Part shown: in pieces, positions 23,124 to 32,095 of the stretch
How the letters are laid out: every line of letters starts with the position of its first letter
Numbering within the stretch: position 1 is the first letter of the stretch
Source: Fuchsiella alkaliacetigena
Lineage (GTDB): Bacteria > Bacillota > Halanaerobiia > Halobacteroidales > Acetohalobiaceae
Reading direction: 5' to 3'
Assembly (NCBI RefSeq): GCF_023227765.1
Contig: NZ_JALKBZ010000025.1
Coordinates: 1 to 36,957, forward strand
DNA: 36,957 bases
The notes under the pieces: generated by a model
What the model saw: only the letters and a program-made list of their open reading frames with translations
What the model was told of the DNA's origin: nothing
The model's database searches: none
Made by a program: the position numbers and the translations under genes

Positions 23124-24562
23124 ATTATCTCAATTAGCTCTTTTTTCTTACTGAGTCGAAGTTCCTTGATAATTTTGTTTAACTTTGCTTGTCTTTTGGA
23201 TAATGGAAGTTGCTCTTTTAGTAAAACTCTACATAATTCCCTCGCCTCTAAATTTGAGAGTTTTTCCTTTCGATTTTCTTGCTCTAGTTTTTGTTTTATT
23301 TTTTCAAACTTAGTTGTTAAAGCTTCTTGTTCTTTATTTAGTCTTTCTTTTGCCTCGCTTAATTCTGTTAAGTTGATTATGTCTTTTTCATAAGCCTTCA
23401 TTTGTCTTTGGAATCTTTTATCTAAGCTATCTAATTTACTTTTAAGTTTTTGTTGTTCTTTTTTAAGTAGAGAGCTATTAGCTTGTTTGATCTTTTTAGG
23501 AAATTTGCTAGCTATTATAATCTTTGTTAAATTTTTTAAAAAAACACTTTCTACTTTTTCTATTCGATGCATATTAGTATAGCAGCTTCGTTCTTTTTGA
23601 TTAGTAATGCAGCGCGTATAGTTATAACGTTTATCTTTTTGGCGAATAATCTGTCTACTTAAGCTACCTCCACATTCATAGCATTTGAGAAAACCTTGTA
23701 ATAGATAACCTGGTTTTGTTTGCGAATGATGTCTTTTTTTTCTTTGAGAGATTAACTTTTGAACTAACTCAAAATCTTCTTGATCGATTAAGGCAGGATG
23801 ATTATTTTCGATGCTGATTTCTTGCCAATTAAAGGTTCCGATATATGCTTTATTTTTTAAGATTTTAAGAATAGTAACATTACTCCATTTCATTATTTCT
23901 CCGGTACTCTTTTTAAAAGCTGCCTTACCCAAATCAGTTAAGCCTGATTTTAAGTTTTGGCTGATTTCTTTACTGCCTTTCCCTATTATATACTCATTAA
24001 AAATATACTTTACTACTTTAGCTTCCTCTACCTGGATTTCATATTTGCCAGTTTGGGAATTGATTTTATAACCAAGTGGTGGTTTACCTAAAGCTTGCCC
24101 TCGTTTAGCTCTTTGTAGTTGTCCTTTTTTAACTTCCTGAGCTAGATTTTCTGAATAGAATTCTGCTACCGATTCTAAAATACCTTCTACCATCTTACCA
24201 ATAGCATCTTTACCAAAGTTTTCTGTAATAGATATTACATCTACTTCACATTTTTTTCTTAATAAAGACTTATAGAGCACACTATCTTTGCGATTACGAG
24301 CGAATCTATCAATTTTATGTATTAACACTGCTTCATAATTATCAGGATTGTTCTTAATTTCTTGGATCATTTCTTGAAACTGTGGTCGTTGATCATCTTT
24401 AGCGCTTTGGCCAGAGTCTATATATTCTTTTAAGATCTGATAGTTATTTTGTTGAGCGTACTTATGTAGTTGTTCTAATTGAGCATTTATTGACAATCCT
24501 TTTTTTGCTTGTTGAGAACTTGAAACTCTAACGTAAATTACAGCTTTTTTTAATTTAGACAC
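23111..24562 (-). CDS. Large serine recombinase, SpoIVCA-like sigK excisionase
   Basis: A 483-residue site-specific recombinase. The resolvase domain (about 5-150) starts AVIYVRVSSSQQ, with likely catalytic Ser14, and has KIDRFARNRKDS (Arg86, Arg89). The recombinase domain (about 160-265) follows with LGKPPLGYKIN and ILKNKAYIGTFNW. A zinc-ribbon (Cys294, Cys297, Cys318, Cys327) and a long Lys/Glu coiled-coil (about 365-445) complete the large serine integrase layout. Its place as the only gene in the sigK interruption makes it the probable enzyme that rejoins sigK. Its stop lies 13 bases inside the tail of the sigK 5' frame on the other strand. The only plausible start, GTG 24562, directly overlaps the AGGAGG ribosome site, suggesting weak or unusual initiation. 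Confidence 0.92.
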   Translation of the reverse strand: MSKLKKAVIYVRVSSSQQAKKGLSINAQLEQLHKYAQQNNYQILKEYIDSGQSAKDDQRPQFQEMIQEIKNNPDNYEAVLIHKIDRFARNRKDSVLYKSLLRKKCEVDVISITENFGKDAIGKMVEGILESVAEFYSENLAQEVKKGQLQRAKRGQALGKPPLGYKINSQTGKYEIQVEEAKVVKYIFNEYIIGKGSKEISQNLKSGLTDLGKAAFKKSTGEIMKWSNVTILKILKNKAYIGTFNWQEISIENNHPALIDQEDFELVQKLISQRKKRHHSQTKPGYLLQGFLKCYECGGSLSRQIIRQKDKRYNYTRCITNQKERSCYTNMHRIEKVESVFLKNLTKIIIASKFPKKIKQANSSLLKKEQQKLKSKLDSLDKRFQRQMKAYEKDIINLTELSEAKERLNKEQEALTTKFEKIKQKLEQENRKEKLSNLEARELCRVLLKEQLPLSKRQAKLNKIIKELRLSKKKELIEIIYKG

Positions 24563-25072
24563 CTCCTATAAATAAAGTTATATTTTTCGCTTATTTTTTT
24601 TATTAATAAAAAGTTACTTAATCATTATCTAATAGAGTTTCCCCATTTTTTTATATACAAACTTTTTGATCTAATATGCTCCAATAATTTGAATAATTTT
24701 GAAATTTGTATAGAGTAATTTCTTGAATTTATAGATGATTGAGCATTTTTAACCTCTGTATTTTTACTAATAAAGAAATTATAGTAAAACAAATGATTGA
24801 AATTAATTTTTGGGGAAACTCTATATTATCTAGTCTTGCATTAAGCCTAGTTCTATGTTAAGATGAGTTTGGTTTTAAGTAATAAACAAAAAAAAGTAGC
24901 AGAGTTATTTTTTAGAAAAAAGATATACTGATCAATAACACCTTATTTACTAATTAAGCTTTAAAAGGAAATTAGTAATAAATGTTCTGATTTTTTGAAT
25001 ATTATTTAATAAACAGGGGGGATAATATGGAATGTAGTCAGTTATTTTATTTTTTGTAAATTAGTTAACTTA
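24563..25072. other. Non-coding part of the skin-like element
   Basis: About 510 very AT-rich bases upstream of the recombinase. Apart from the MITE-like insertion, I see no gene. The recombinase promoter (minus strand) should lie in 24563-24640, close to the left end of the MITE, but no convincing -35/-10 pair is visible. The sigK 3' frame stays open leftward to about 25013 without a good start codon. Confidence 0.6.
24624..24832. mobile_element. MITE-like insertion (193 bp) with 8-bp target duplication
   Basis: Terminal inverted repeats ATAGAGTTTCCCCA at 24632-24645 and its exact complement at 24811-24824 bound a 193-base, AT-rich, non-coding segment. Directly outside both ends is ATTATCTA (24624-24631 and 24825-24832), a perfect 8-base target duplication. 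An inner inverted repeat (TATACAAA 24654-24661, TTTGTATA 24705-24712) adds structure. No transposase is encoded, so movement would need a relative elsewhere. An 8-base duplication occurs in several insertion-sequence families (for example ISL3 or IS256 types); I cannot assign one. It sits between the recombinase start and the right sigK junction. Confidence 0.85.
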
Positions 25073-25078
25073 GCTAAT
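25073..25078 (+). repeat. Right junction core (attR side), GCTAAT
   Basis: Second copy of the 6-base core. To its right sigK continues (Ala-Asn-Thr-Lys). To its left is the element, with TTTTGTAA at 25052-25059. This arm mirrors TTACAAAA at 23100-23107 when the two element ends are joined, as expected for an attP-type site. Confidence 0.85.
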
Positions 25079-25549
25079 ACTAAAGAAAATACAGAAGATT
25101 TAATCTCTATTGGTTCTATAGGTTTAATTAAAGCTATAGATACTTATGACCCCAGTAAGCAAGTTAAACTGGCTACTTATGCATCTAAGTGTATTGAAAA
25201 TGAGATCTTAATGTATCTCCGTCAAAATAAGAATGTAAAACAAGAAGTTTTGTTGCAGGATCCTATAGGAGCTGATAAAGAAGGAAATGAACTTACTTTA
25301 ATAGATGTTCTAGGTACTGAAGCTAATTTAGTATCAGCTGAAGTTGAGTTAAACTTAGATCAGGAAAAATTATATGAAAAGATGGAGAAATTAACTGATA
25401 GAGAAAGAAAAGTAATTATCTTTAGATATGGATTAAAGGATGCCCGAGAGTATACTCAACGAGAAATAGCTGATAAACTAGGTATTTCCAGATCTTATGT
25501 ATCTAGAATTGAAAAAAAAGCTTTAAAAAAATTGAATTCACTTTTTTGA
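25073..25549 (+). CDS. sigK: sigK 3' part: C-terminal piece of sigma-K
   Basis: Codes for the rest of sigma-K after the junction: TKENTEDLISIGSIGLIKAIDTYD (about region 2.2-2.3), KLATYASKCIENEILMYLRQ (region 2.4, -10 recognition), DPIGADKEGNELTLIDVLG (region 3), and LTDRERKVIIFRYGL then TQREIADKLGISRSYVSRIEKKALKKL (region 4, helix-turn-helix for the -35). No start codon or ribosome site is placed to express the whole piece; the first ATG (25211) is inside region 2. Joined at GCTAAT to 22866-23090 it yields a 231-residue pro-sigma-K, slightly shorter than the Bacillus protein (241). LISIG and NEILM strongly support the sigma-E/K group. Confidence 0.93.
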   Translation, partial: ANTKENTEDLISIGSIGLIKAIDTYDPSKQVKLATYASKCIENEILMYLRQNKNVKQEVLLQDPIGADKEGNELTLIDVLGTEANLVSAEVELNLDQEKLYEKMEKLTDRERKVIIFRYGLKDAREYTQREIADKLGISRSYVSRIEKKALKKLNSLF

Positions 25550-25696
25550 AATAATTATAATTTTTTTAATGAAATTGATATAATAATTCTTTAGTTATTG
25601 GTGGAGCTTTTTAGGGTTGTTTTAACTTACTCACATATTAACTATAATTTTATTGGATAATTAGATTGATTAAGGGTATAGATAGAGGTAGAACTG

Positions 25697-26221
25697 ATGT
25701 TATTACAAAGAAAGGCTAAAGAAATATTTGAGCAAATGCTTAAACCTGACTTTTATTATCAAAATATTTTACAAATAAATATAAATCAGTTGAAGAGTTT
25801 AAAAGTTGAGGCTATAATTTGTGATTTGGATAATACTCTTTTAAATTGGGAGTCTAATAAGATAAGTCCAGAGGTTAAGAGGTGGTTATTTGAAGCCGAA
25901 AAAGCTGGTATATCTATTTTTATTTTATCTAATGCTTTGACTAGCAGAGTCAATCAGGCTACTGAAGAATTGGACTTCCCCGTTATCGCTAGAGCTTTTA
26001 AACCTAGTAAGAAATATTTCGAAGTAGCTATGGATATATTAGCAGTAGAAAAGAATAGAGTAGCCGTGATTGGTGATCAATTATTTACCGATGTTTTAGG
26101 TGCTAATAGACTAGGCTTGATAAGTATTTTGCTTGATCCTTTATCGGAAAAAGATTTTGTAGGTACTAAATTAATTAGATTAGTGGAAAAAAAATTAAAA
26201 AAATGTTTAGAATTAAAATAA
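25697..26221 (+). CDS. yqeG: YqeG family HAD-type phosphatase
   Basis: A 174-residue HAD-superfamily protein of subfamily IIIA. Motif I is ICDLDNTLLNW (Asp43 nucleophile, Asp45), motif II FILSNA, Lys in FKPSKKYF, and motif III VIGDQLFTDVLGANRLG, all expected for YqeG. The family is close to phosphatidylglycerophosphate phosphatases (GEP4), so lipid phosphatase activity is possible, but the substrate here is not known. Weak ribosome site GAGGT. Lies between sigK and sleB, 25 bases before the latter's start. Confidence 0.9.
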   Translation: MLLQRKAKEIFEQMLKPDFYYQNILQININQLKSLKVEAIICDLDNTLLNWESNKISPEVKRWLFEAEKAGISIFILSNALTSRVNQATEELDFPVIARAFKPSKKYFEVAMDILAVEKNRVAVIGDQLFTDVLGANRLGLISILLDPLSEKDFVGTKLIRLVEKKLKKCLELK

Positions 26222-26246
26222 ACATTTGACAAGGAGGCAAAGTCAA

Positions 26247-26951
26247 ATGCATAAATTTTTCAAATATAAATTTTTGTTAACCTTAGTAATGCTGATAGTC
26301 TTAAATCTGAGTTTATTTAATTTGGAAGTTGCAGAGGCTAGAAATAGCTATAATTTTGAATTAGGAGATAGGACTTTAGGTTATGGTGATGAAGGAGTAG
26401 ATATTGTTTATTTACAGGTGCAGTTACGGATTTTAGATTATTATCAGGGAGATATTGATGGGTTATTTGGCAGAAAGACTTTAGAAGCTGTCAAGGAGTT
26501 TCAAGCAGAGAAAGAGCTGACTATCGATGGAGTAGTAAGCACTAGTACTTTTGAACATTTAAAATTAGGGAATTACATTGAACAAAGCTATTTTAGTGAA
26601 GATAAATTAATGGCTTTAGCTAGAGCTATTAATGGTGAGGCTCGCGGAGAGCCTTTTAGGGGACAGGTAGCTGTAGGGGCAGTAATTTTAAATCGAGTAG
26701 ATGATAATGGATTTCCCAATAGTGTAGAAGGAGTTATCTATGAACAAGGTCAGTTTAGTGCTGTAATTGATGGTCAAATTAATTTACCTCCTACTTCGAA
26801 GTCTATTAAAGCTGCTAAAGCTGCTTTAGTTGGTTATGATCCGACTAGAAATGCTCGTTATTTTTATAATCCTCGGATTGCTACTAGATTAGAATGGATT
26901 TCTAATCGACCAGTGACTGTTAGAATCGATAATCATGTTTTTGCGGATTAA
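26247..26951 (+). CDS. sleB: Spore cortex-lytic enzyme SleB
   Basis: A 234-residue exported protein from ATG 26247, with AAGGAGG 9 bases upstream; an in-frame TTG at 26226 precedes that site. It has a signal peptide (about 1-30, ending AEA), a peptidoglycan-binding domain (about 45-100, GDEGVDIVYLQVQLRILDYYQGDIDGLFG) and the SleB hydrolase domain (about 115-234) with LARAINGEARGEPFRGQVAVG, including the likely catalytic Glu. SleB is a lytic transglycosylase that degrades spore cortex during germination. Its position downstream of sigK fits a sporulation locus. A strong terminator follows. Confidence 0.95.
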   Translation: MHKFFKYKFLLTLVMLIVLNLSLFNLEVAEARNSYNFELGDRTLGYGDEGVDIVYLQVQLRILDYYQGDIDGLFGRKTLEAVKEFQAEKELTIDGVVSTSTFEHLKLGNYIEQSYFSEDKLMALARAINGEARGEPFRGQVAVGAVILNRVDDNGFPNSVEGVIYEQGQFSAVIDGQINLPPTSKSIKAAKAALVGYDPTRNARYFYNPRIATRLEWISNRPVTVRIDNHVFAD

Positions 26952-26970
26952 ATTAACTGAGATAGTTTTT

Positions 26971-26999
26971 CCAAGATAAGGTCAATGACCTTATCTTGG
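26971..26999 (+). terminator. Terminator after sleB
   Basis: A perfect 14-bp stem (CCAAGATAAGGTCA and its complement around a single A; the real loop is probably a few bases larger), followed by A and a run of seven T. Strong intrinsic terminator. Confidence 0.95.
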
Positions 27000-27128
27000 A
27001 TTTTTTTATTTGGAGATCATTGCTAACAAATAAAAGTATTTATTTGTTGATTTAACTTGAAGAGTTAGCTATTTAATATTAAAATGTTATTAGGTTTGAT
27101 AATTAAAATAAGATTGGAGTGATATCAG

Positions 27129-28259
27129 TTGGAATGCGATGTAATAGTGGTAGGGGCAGGGCCCGCCGGAGCCTATGCTGCTTATAACTTGGCTCGAGCC
27201 GACTTAGAAGTACTTCTATTAGAAAAAGAAGAACTACCTAGGTATAAGGCTTGTGGAGGGGGGCTAACAGCTAAGACTAAAAAATTATTAAGTGATTTTG
27301 ATTTAAGTGGTGTAATTGAAGATGAGATTAGAGATGTTGTTTTTACTTATGATTCTACACTTCCAGTTGAGTTCGAATTTTTAGACCCTCTTGTTTATAT
27401 GGTGATGAGAGATAAGTTCGATGAGTTTTTAGTGAATCGGGCGCAGGAAGCAGGAGTAGAGGTTTTAACTGGTACTGAAGTGACTGGCTTGACAATTACT
27501 GAAGAACAAGTAGAGGTACAGAGCGGGGAGGATATTTTTGAAGGACGTTTATTAGTAGGGGCTGACGGAGTAAAAAGTTTAGTAGCAGAGGATTTGGGTT
27601 TAGTTCAGGACTGTGAATTTGCTATAGCCTTTGAGAAGGAATTAAAGGCAAGTGAGGAGCAGTTAGCGGAGCATAGAGGAAAACTTAGCATAGACTATGG
27701 AGTTATCAATAAGGGGTATAGTTGGATTTTTCCTAAAAGGGAGTACTTATCTGTAGGAATAGGAACCTATGCTCAAGGCTTAAGCTTAAAAGGTAGCTTA
27801 GAAAAGTATTTAATTGGAGAGGATTTAGCTGAAAATGAAGCCGTTAAAGCCAAAGGACATTTACTGCCTATTGGTGGCAAGGAAAGAAAGTTGACTGCTA
27901 AGCGGGCCCTATTAGTAGGAGATGCTGCTGGCTTGGTAAATCCTTTATCAGGAGAAGGACTATTCTATGCTTTAAAAAGTGGAGAATTGGCTAGTGAAGT
28001 AATAATAGAAACTTTAGCTGGAACTGCTTCTTTAGATAGGTATACTAAATTAATCAATCAGCAACTTTTGCCTGGATTTAAAAAGGCAAAGCTAATTAGT
28101 AAACTCTTTTTTATGTTTGCTAAACCTATTCATAAGTTAGTTAGTAAAAAAAGTTGGATTTTAGAAAAATTAATTTTAACGGTCTGTGAAGGAGAGGACT
28201 ATTCAAACTTATATAAGGCTTTTAAGTCAGAGGTATCTTTTCCAAGCTTTAAAGGATAG
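27129..28259 (+). CDS. Geranylgeranyl reductase family FAD-dependent oxidoreductase
   Basis: A 376-residue flavoprotein starting with TTG 27129 (GGAGTGAT upstream). Seen: the FAD-binding DVIVVGAGPAGAYAAYNLA at residues 4-22, YKACGGGLT (about 40-48), the middle LLVGADGVKS and the second FAD segment LLVGDAAGLVNPLSGEGLFYALKSG. This pattern defines the geranylgeranyl reductase family, which saturates isoprenoid double bonds in archaea and plants. Bacterial members may act on isoprenoid quinones or carotenoids, so the substrate here is open. It stands alone between a terminator and abrB. Confidence in family high, in substrate low. Confidence 0.9.
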   Translation: MECDVIVVGAGPAGAYAAYNLARADLEVLLLEKEELPRYKACGGGLTAKTKKLLSDFDLSGVIEDEIRDVVFTYDSTLPVEFEFLDPLVYMVMRDKFDEFLVNRAQEAGVEVLTGTEVTGLTITEEQVEVQSGEDIFEGRLLVGADGVKSLVAEDLGLVQDCEFAIAFEKELKASEEQLAEHRGKLSIDYGVINKGYSWIFPKREYLSVGIGTYAQGLSLKGSLEKYLIGEDLAENEAVKAKGHLLPIGGKERKLTAKRALLVGDAAGLVNPLSGEGLFYALKSGELASEVIIETLAGTASLDRYTKLINQQLLPGFKKAKLISKLFFMFAKPIHKLVSKKSWILEKLILTVCEGEDYSNLYKAFKSEVSFPSFKG

Positions 28260-28273
28260 TCGATAAAAAGGAA

Positions 28274-28308
28274 AATGACAAGCAGTATTATTAATACTGC
28301 TTGTCATT
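28274..28308. terminator. Bidirectional terminator between convergent genes
   Basis: A 17-bp near-perfect stem (28274-28290 with 28292-28308; central GCAGTATTA/TAATACTGC) serves the flavoprotein gene and abrB. A small palindrome TACTTATATAAGTA follows at about 28315-28328. Confidence 0.85.
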
Positions 28309-28338
28309 ATTCTTACTTATATAAGTAAGTTAATTCGA

Positions 28339-28596
28339 TCAAGCACTTTCCTCAGTTGTTGTTGCCATTTCGTTTAGACACTCAGAGCAGATGATCTTAT
28401 TCTTGAATTCAATTGTATTCTCTGCATTACTACAGAAAATACAGGCCGGCTCATACTTCTTGAAGATAATCTTATCTTCATCTACATAAATTTCTAAAGC
28501 ATCTTTAGTTTCTATACCTAAGGTTCTTCTAAGTTCTACCGGAATAACCATTCTTCCTAAATCATCTACTTTTCTTACAATACCTGTTGACTTCAC
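28339..28596 (-). CDS. abrB: AbrB family transition-state regulator
   Basis: An 85-residue DNA-binding protein. The N-terminal AbrB swapped-hairpin domain is very well preserved (MKSTGIVRKVDDLGRMVIP, then ELRRTLGIETKDALEIYVD). The C-terminal part differs from Bacillus AbrB and has a Cys pattern, Cys52-x2-Cys55 and Cys70-x2-Cys73, typical of clostridial members and likely to bind zinc. AbrB represses post-exponential and sporulation genes during growth. GTG start with GGAGGGAG upstream. Its promoter has a near-perfect consensus and contains an inverted repeat that may be an autoregulatory site. Confidence 0.93.
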   Translation of the reverse strand: MKSTGIVRKVDDLGRMVIPVELRRTLGIETKDALEIYVDEDKIIFKKYEPACIFCSNAENTIEFKNKIICSECLNEMATTTEESA

Positions 28597-28656
28597 CTGT
28601 CTCCCTCCTTATTTTTATTGCCATTGACTACATATTTCGACAATATTTATACTTCA

Positions 28657-28685
28657 ATTATATAGCAGATTATTGAAGTTGTCAA
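28657..28685 (-). promoter_or_regulatory. Consensus sigma-A promoter of abrB
   Basis: Read on the minus strand: TTGACA (28680-28685), exactly 17 bases, then TATAAT (28657-28662). An inverted repeat, ACTTCAAT at 28651-28658 with ATTGAAGT at 28672-28679, overlaps the -10 and fills the spacer up to the -35, a plausible repressor site. Confidence 0.88.
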
Positions 28686-28883
28686 CCCTATCTGGTAATT
28701 TTTTTCAAGGTTTTTCTGTCATATGGATATTTTTTTGTAATTCAAGTTATTGTTTTACATAAATTTGATCTTTCTTATTAAATGAAAGCTTTAATAGTAC
28801 TTTGATAAAGAAAGATAAACACTTATCTTTTAATGGTTTTTAGTTAAGAATATAAATAAGATAAGTTAGGGAAAGGAGCAGTT

Positions 28884-30104
28884 TTGTCGATGGAGTTAAT
28901 AACAGTAAATGAAGTTAGAAAAGCAGCTCAGAAAATACAAGGAGTAGTTAAAAAGACTGCTTTGGATTATTCACGAAGTTTTAGTAATTTTAGTGGGAAG
29001 CAGGTTTATTTGAAGCTGGAAAACTTACAAAGGACAGGCTCCTTTAAAATTAGAGGTGCTTATAATAAAATAATTAATTTAGATTCTAGTGAAAAAGAAG
29101 GAGGGGTAATAGCTGCTTCAGCAGGTAACCATGCCCAAGGGGTTGCCTTAGCAGCTATGCAAGCTGGAATTGAATCTACAGTAGTTATGCCCAAAGGAGT
29201 GTCTATTGCTAAAGCAAAGGCTACTAAAAACTATGGAGCTCAAGTAATCTTAAAAGGGGAAACTTATGATGATGCTTATAATGTAGCTGAAGATAAAGCT
29301 CGAAAGACGGAAGCTACTATTATTCCAGCTTTTGATGATAAAGATATAATTGCTGGTCAGGGAACTATTGCTTTAGAAATTTTAGCTGATTTTCCGGAAG
29401 TGGAAGTAATATTAGTTCCGGTGGGTGGGGGAGGATTATTGGCAGGAATAGCTACTGTAATTAAAGAGTTAAAGCCAAAGGTGGAAGTGATTGGAGTGGA
29501 GGCTGAACGGGCTGCTGCTATGAAATCTTCATTATTTGCAGGAAAATTGATTTCTTTAACTGAAATAGATACTATTGCCGATGGGATTGCGATCAAAAAG
29601 CCAGGTCGATTAACTTATTCTATTATTTCCGAGCTTGTAGATCGGATTATAACTGTGACTGAAGAAGAAATTGCTTATGCTATTTCTTTATTATTGGAAA
29701 GATCAAAGTTAGTAGTTGAAGGAGCAGCAGCTACAGTTTTAGCAGCTTTGTTACAAGGACAGCTTCCATTTAAGGGTAAGAAAGTAGTAGCTGTCTTAAG
29801 TGGAGGGAATATAGATTTAAATATGATGGCAGCAGTTATTAATCGAGGGCTGATTAAGGCAGGTCGGAGAATTAGGTTAGCTACCTATCTTCCTGATAGA
29901 CCTGGAGTTTTAGAGAAGCTATTAAGGGTTATTAGTAAGGTAGAAGCAAACATTATCTCCGTTAGTCATAATCGTTCCAATCCTGATCTTTCTTTGCAAC
30001 AGGCTGAAGTGAGATTGGTTTTGGAAACTAGAGATCAAAAGCATACTGAGACGGTAATTAAGGCTTTAGAGAAGGCTGATTATGATTTAAAAAGGTTAAG
30101 ATGA
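28884..30104 (+). CDS. ilvA: Threonine dehydratase with ACT domain
   Basis: A 406-residue pyridoxal-phosphate enzyme that deaminates threonine (or serine) to 2-oxobutyrate. TTG 28884 lies 5 bases after AAAGGAG; ATG 28890 is an alternative. Seen: GSFKIRGAYNK with PLP-binding Lys55, ASAGNHAQGVALAA, the glycine loop LVPVGGGGLLAGIA, VLSGGNID, and a C-terminal ACT-type domain (about 330-406) beginning LATYLPDRPGVLEKLLRVI. The single ACT domain is of the shorter clostridial/Bacillus-like type rather than the double IlvA form, so a catabolic role (tdcB) is also possible. Followed 27 bases later by ridA. Confidence 0.93.
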   Translation: MSMELITVNEVRKAAQKIQGVVKKTALDYSRSFSNFSGKQVYLKLENLQRTGSFKIRGAYNKIINLDSSEKEGGVIAASAGNHAQGVALAAMQAGIESTVVMPKGVSIAKAKATKNYGAQVILKGETYDDAYNVAEDKARKTEATIIPAFDDKDIIAGQGTIALEILADFPEVEVILVPVGGGGLLAGIATVIKELKPKVEVIGVEAERAAAMKSSLFAGKLISLTEIDTIADGIAIKKPGRLTYSIISELVDRIITVTEEEIAYAISLLLERSKLVVEGAAATVLAALLQGQLPFKGKKVVAVLSGGNIDLNMMAAVINRGLIKAGRRIRLATYLPDRPGVLEKLLRVISKVEANIISVSHNRSNPDLSLQQAEVRLVLETRDQKHTETVIKALEKADYDLKRLR

Positions 30105-30131
30105 AAATAAAAACTAAAGGAGGAATTTAAG

Positions 30132-30512
30132 ATGAGTAAAGAAATTATTAGTACTGAAGAAGCTCCGGCGGCTTTAGGGCCCTATTCACAAGCTGTTAAA
30201 GCAGGAGCTACTTTGTTTATTTCGGGACAAGTGCCTATCGACCCTAAAACAGGAGATGTGGTGCGAGGCAGTATACAGGAGCAGACTAAGCAGGTGCTTG
30301 ATAATCTGGAAGCTATTTTAATTGAGGCAGGCTATGGACTAGAGAATGTAGTTAAGGCCGAGGTATTTATTGCTGATTTGGAAGAGTTTGAGGACTTCAA
30401 TGAGGTTTTTGCTGACTACTTTAGCGAAGAGCCTCCGGCTAGAGCTTGTATAGAAGCAGCTCGCTTACCGATGGATGTTGGCTTAGAGCTTTCGGCTATA
30501 GCTGTTAAATAG
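30132..30512 (+). CDS. ridA: RidA family enamine/imine deaminase
   Basis: A 126-residue cytosolic protein of the RidA/YjgF family. Seen: ALGPYSQAVKAGATLFISGQVPIDPKTGD at the start and ARACIEAARLPMDVGLELSAIA at the end, with the conserved Arg (in PPARACIEAARLP) that holds the substrate carboxylate. RidA hydrolyses the reactive enamine/imine products of PLP enzymes such as threonine dehydratase, preventing damage. Its position right behind ilvA fits this partnership. RBS AAAGGAGG. Confidence 0.96.
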   Translation: MSKEIISTEEAPAALGPYSQAVKAGATLFISGQVPIDPKTGDVVRGSIQEQTKQVLDNLEAILIEAGYGLENVVKAEVFIADLEEFEDFNEVFADYFSEEPPARACIEAARLPMDVGLELSAIAVK

Positions 30513-30554
30513 TTGGCAATAGACCGATAATGTTTTATAATTGAGGAGGATTAA

Positions 30555-32054
<1,500 letters not shown>

Positions 32055-32062
32055 ATTTAAAG

Positions 32063-32090
32063 ATCCTACTGGCCAGCTGACCAGTAGGAT
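32063..32090. terminator. Terminator between glpK and the convergent ACT gene
   Basis: A 10-bp stem (ATCCTACTGG at 32063-32072 with 32081-32090) and an 8-base loop; the flanks are A/T rich on both sides. It ends only 5 bases from the stop of the minus-strand gene. Confidence 0.8.
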
Positions 32091-32095
32091 TAATA

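Larger units (their letters stand above)
23085..25072. mobile_element. Minimal sigK-intervening (skin-like) element, 1,988 bp
   Basis: The DNA between the two copies of the 6-base core GCTAAT (23085-23090 and 25073-25078). It carries one large serine recombinase gene on the minus strand and a MITE-like insertion, and no phage or cargo genes. Both cores fall as codons Ala-Asn in the sigK frame, so site-specific deletion restores the gene exactly. In Bacillus subtilis the analogous skin is tens of kilobases long and is removed in the mother cell by SpoIVCA; this one is reduced to little more than the recombinase. The junction lies early in the gene (after codon 75). Excision during sporulation is inferred. 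Confidence 0.92.

Noticed and set aside
23166-24071. Plus-strand open frames at 23166-23393 and 23811-24071 inside the skin-like element
   Set aside because: They are shadows of the recombinase gene; the Phe/Ser-rich products reflect its Lys/Glu codons read backwards.
23085-25072. Prophage remnant
   Set aside because: Apart from the serine recombinase there are no phage-like genes; only a MITE-like insertion and AT-rich DNA.
25211-25549. Independent small sigma factor starting at ATG 25211
   Set aside because: That ATG is inside the conserved NEILMYL of sigma region 2, has no ribosome site, and the homologous sequence continues upstream to the GCTAAT core.
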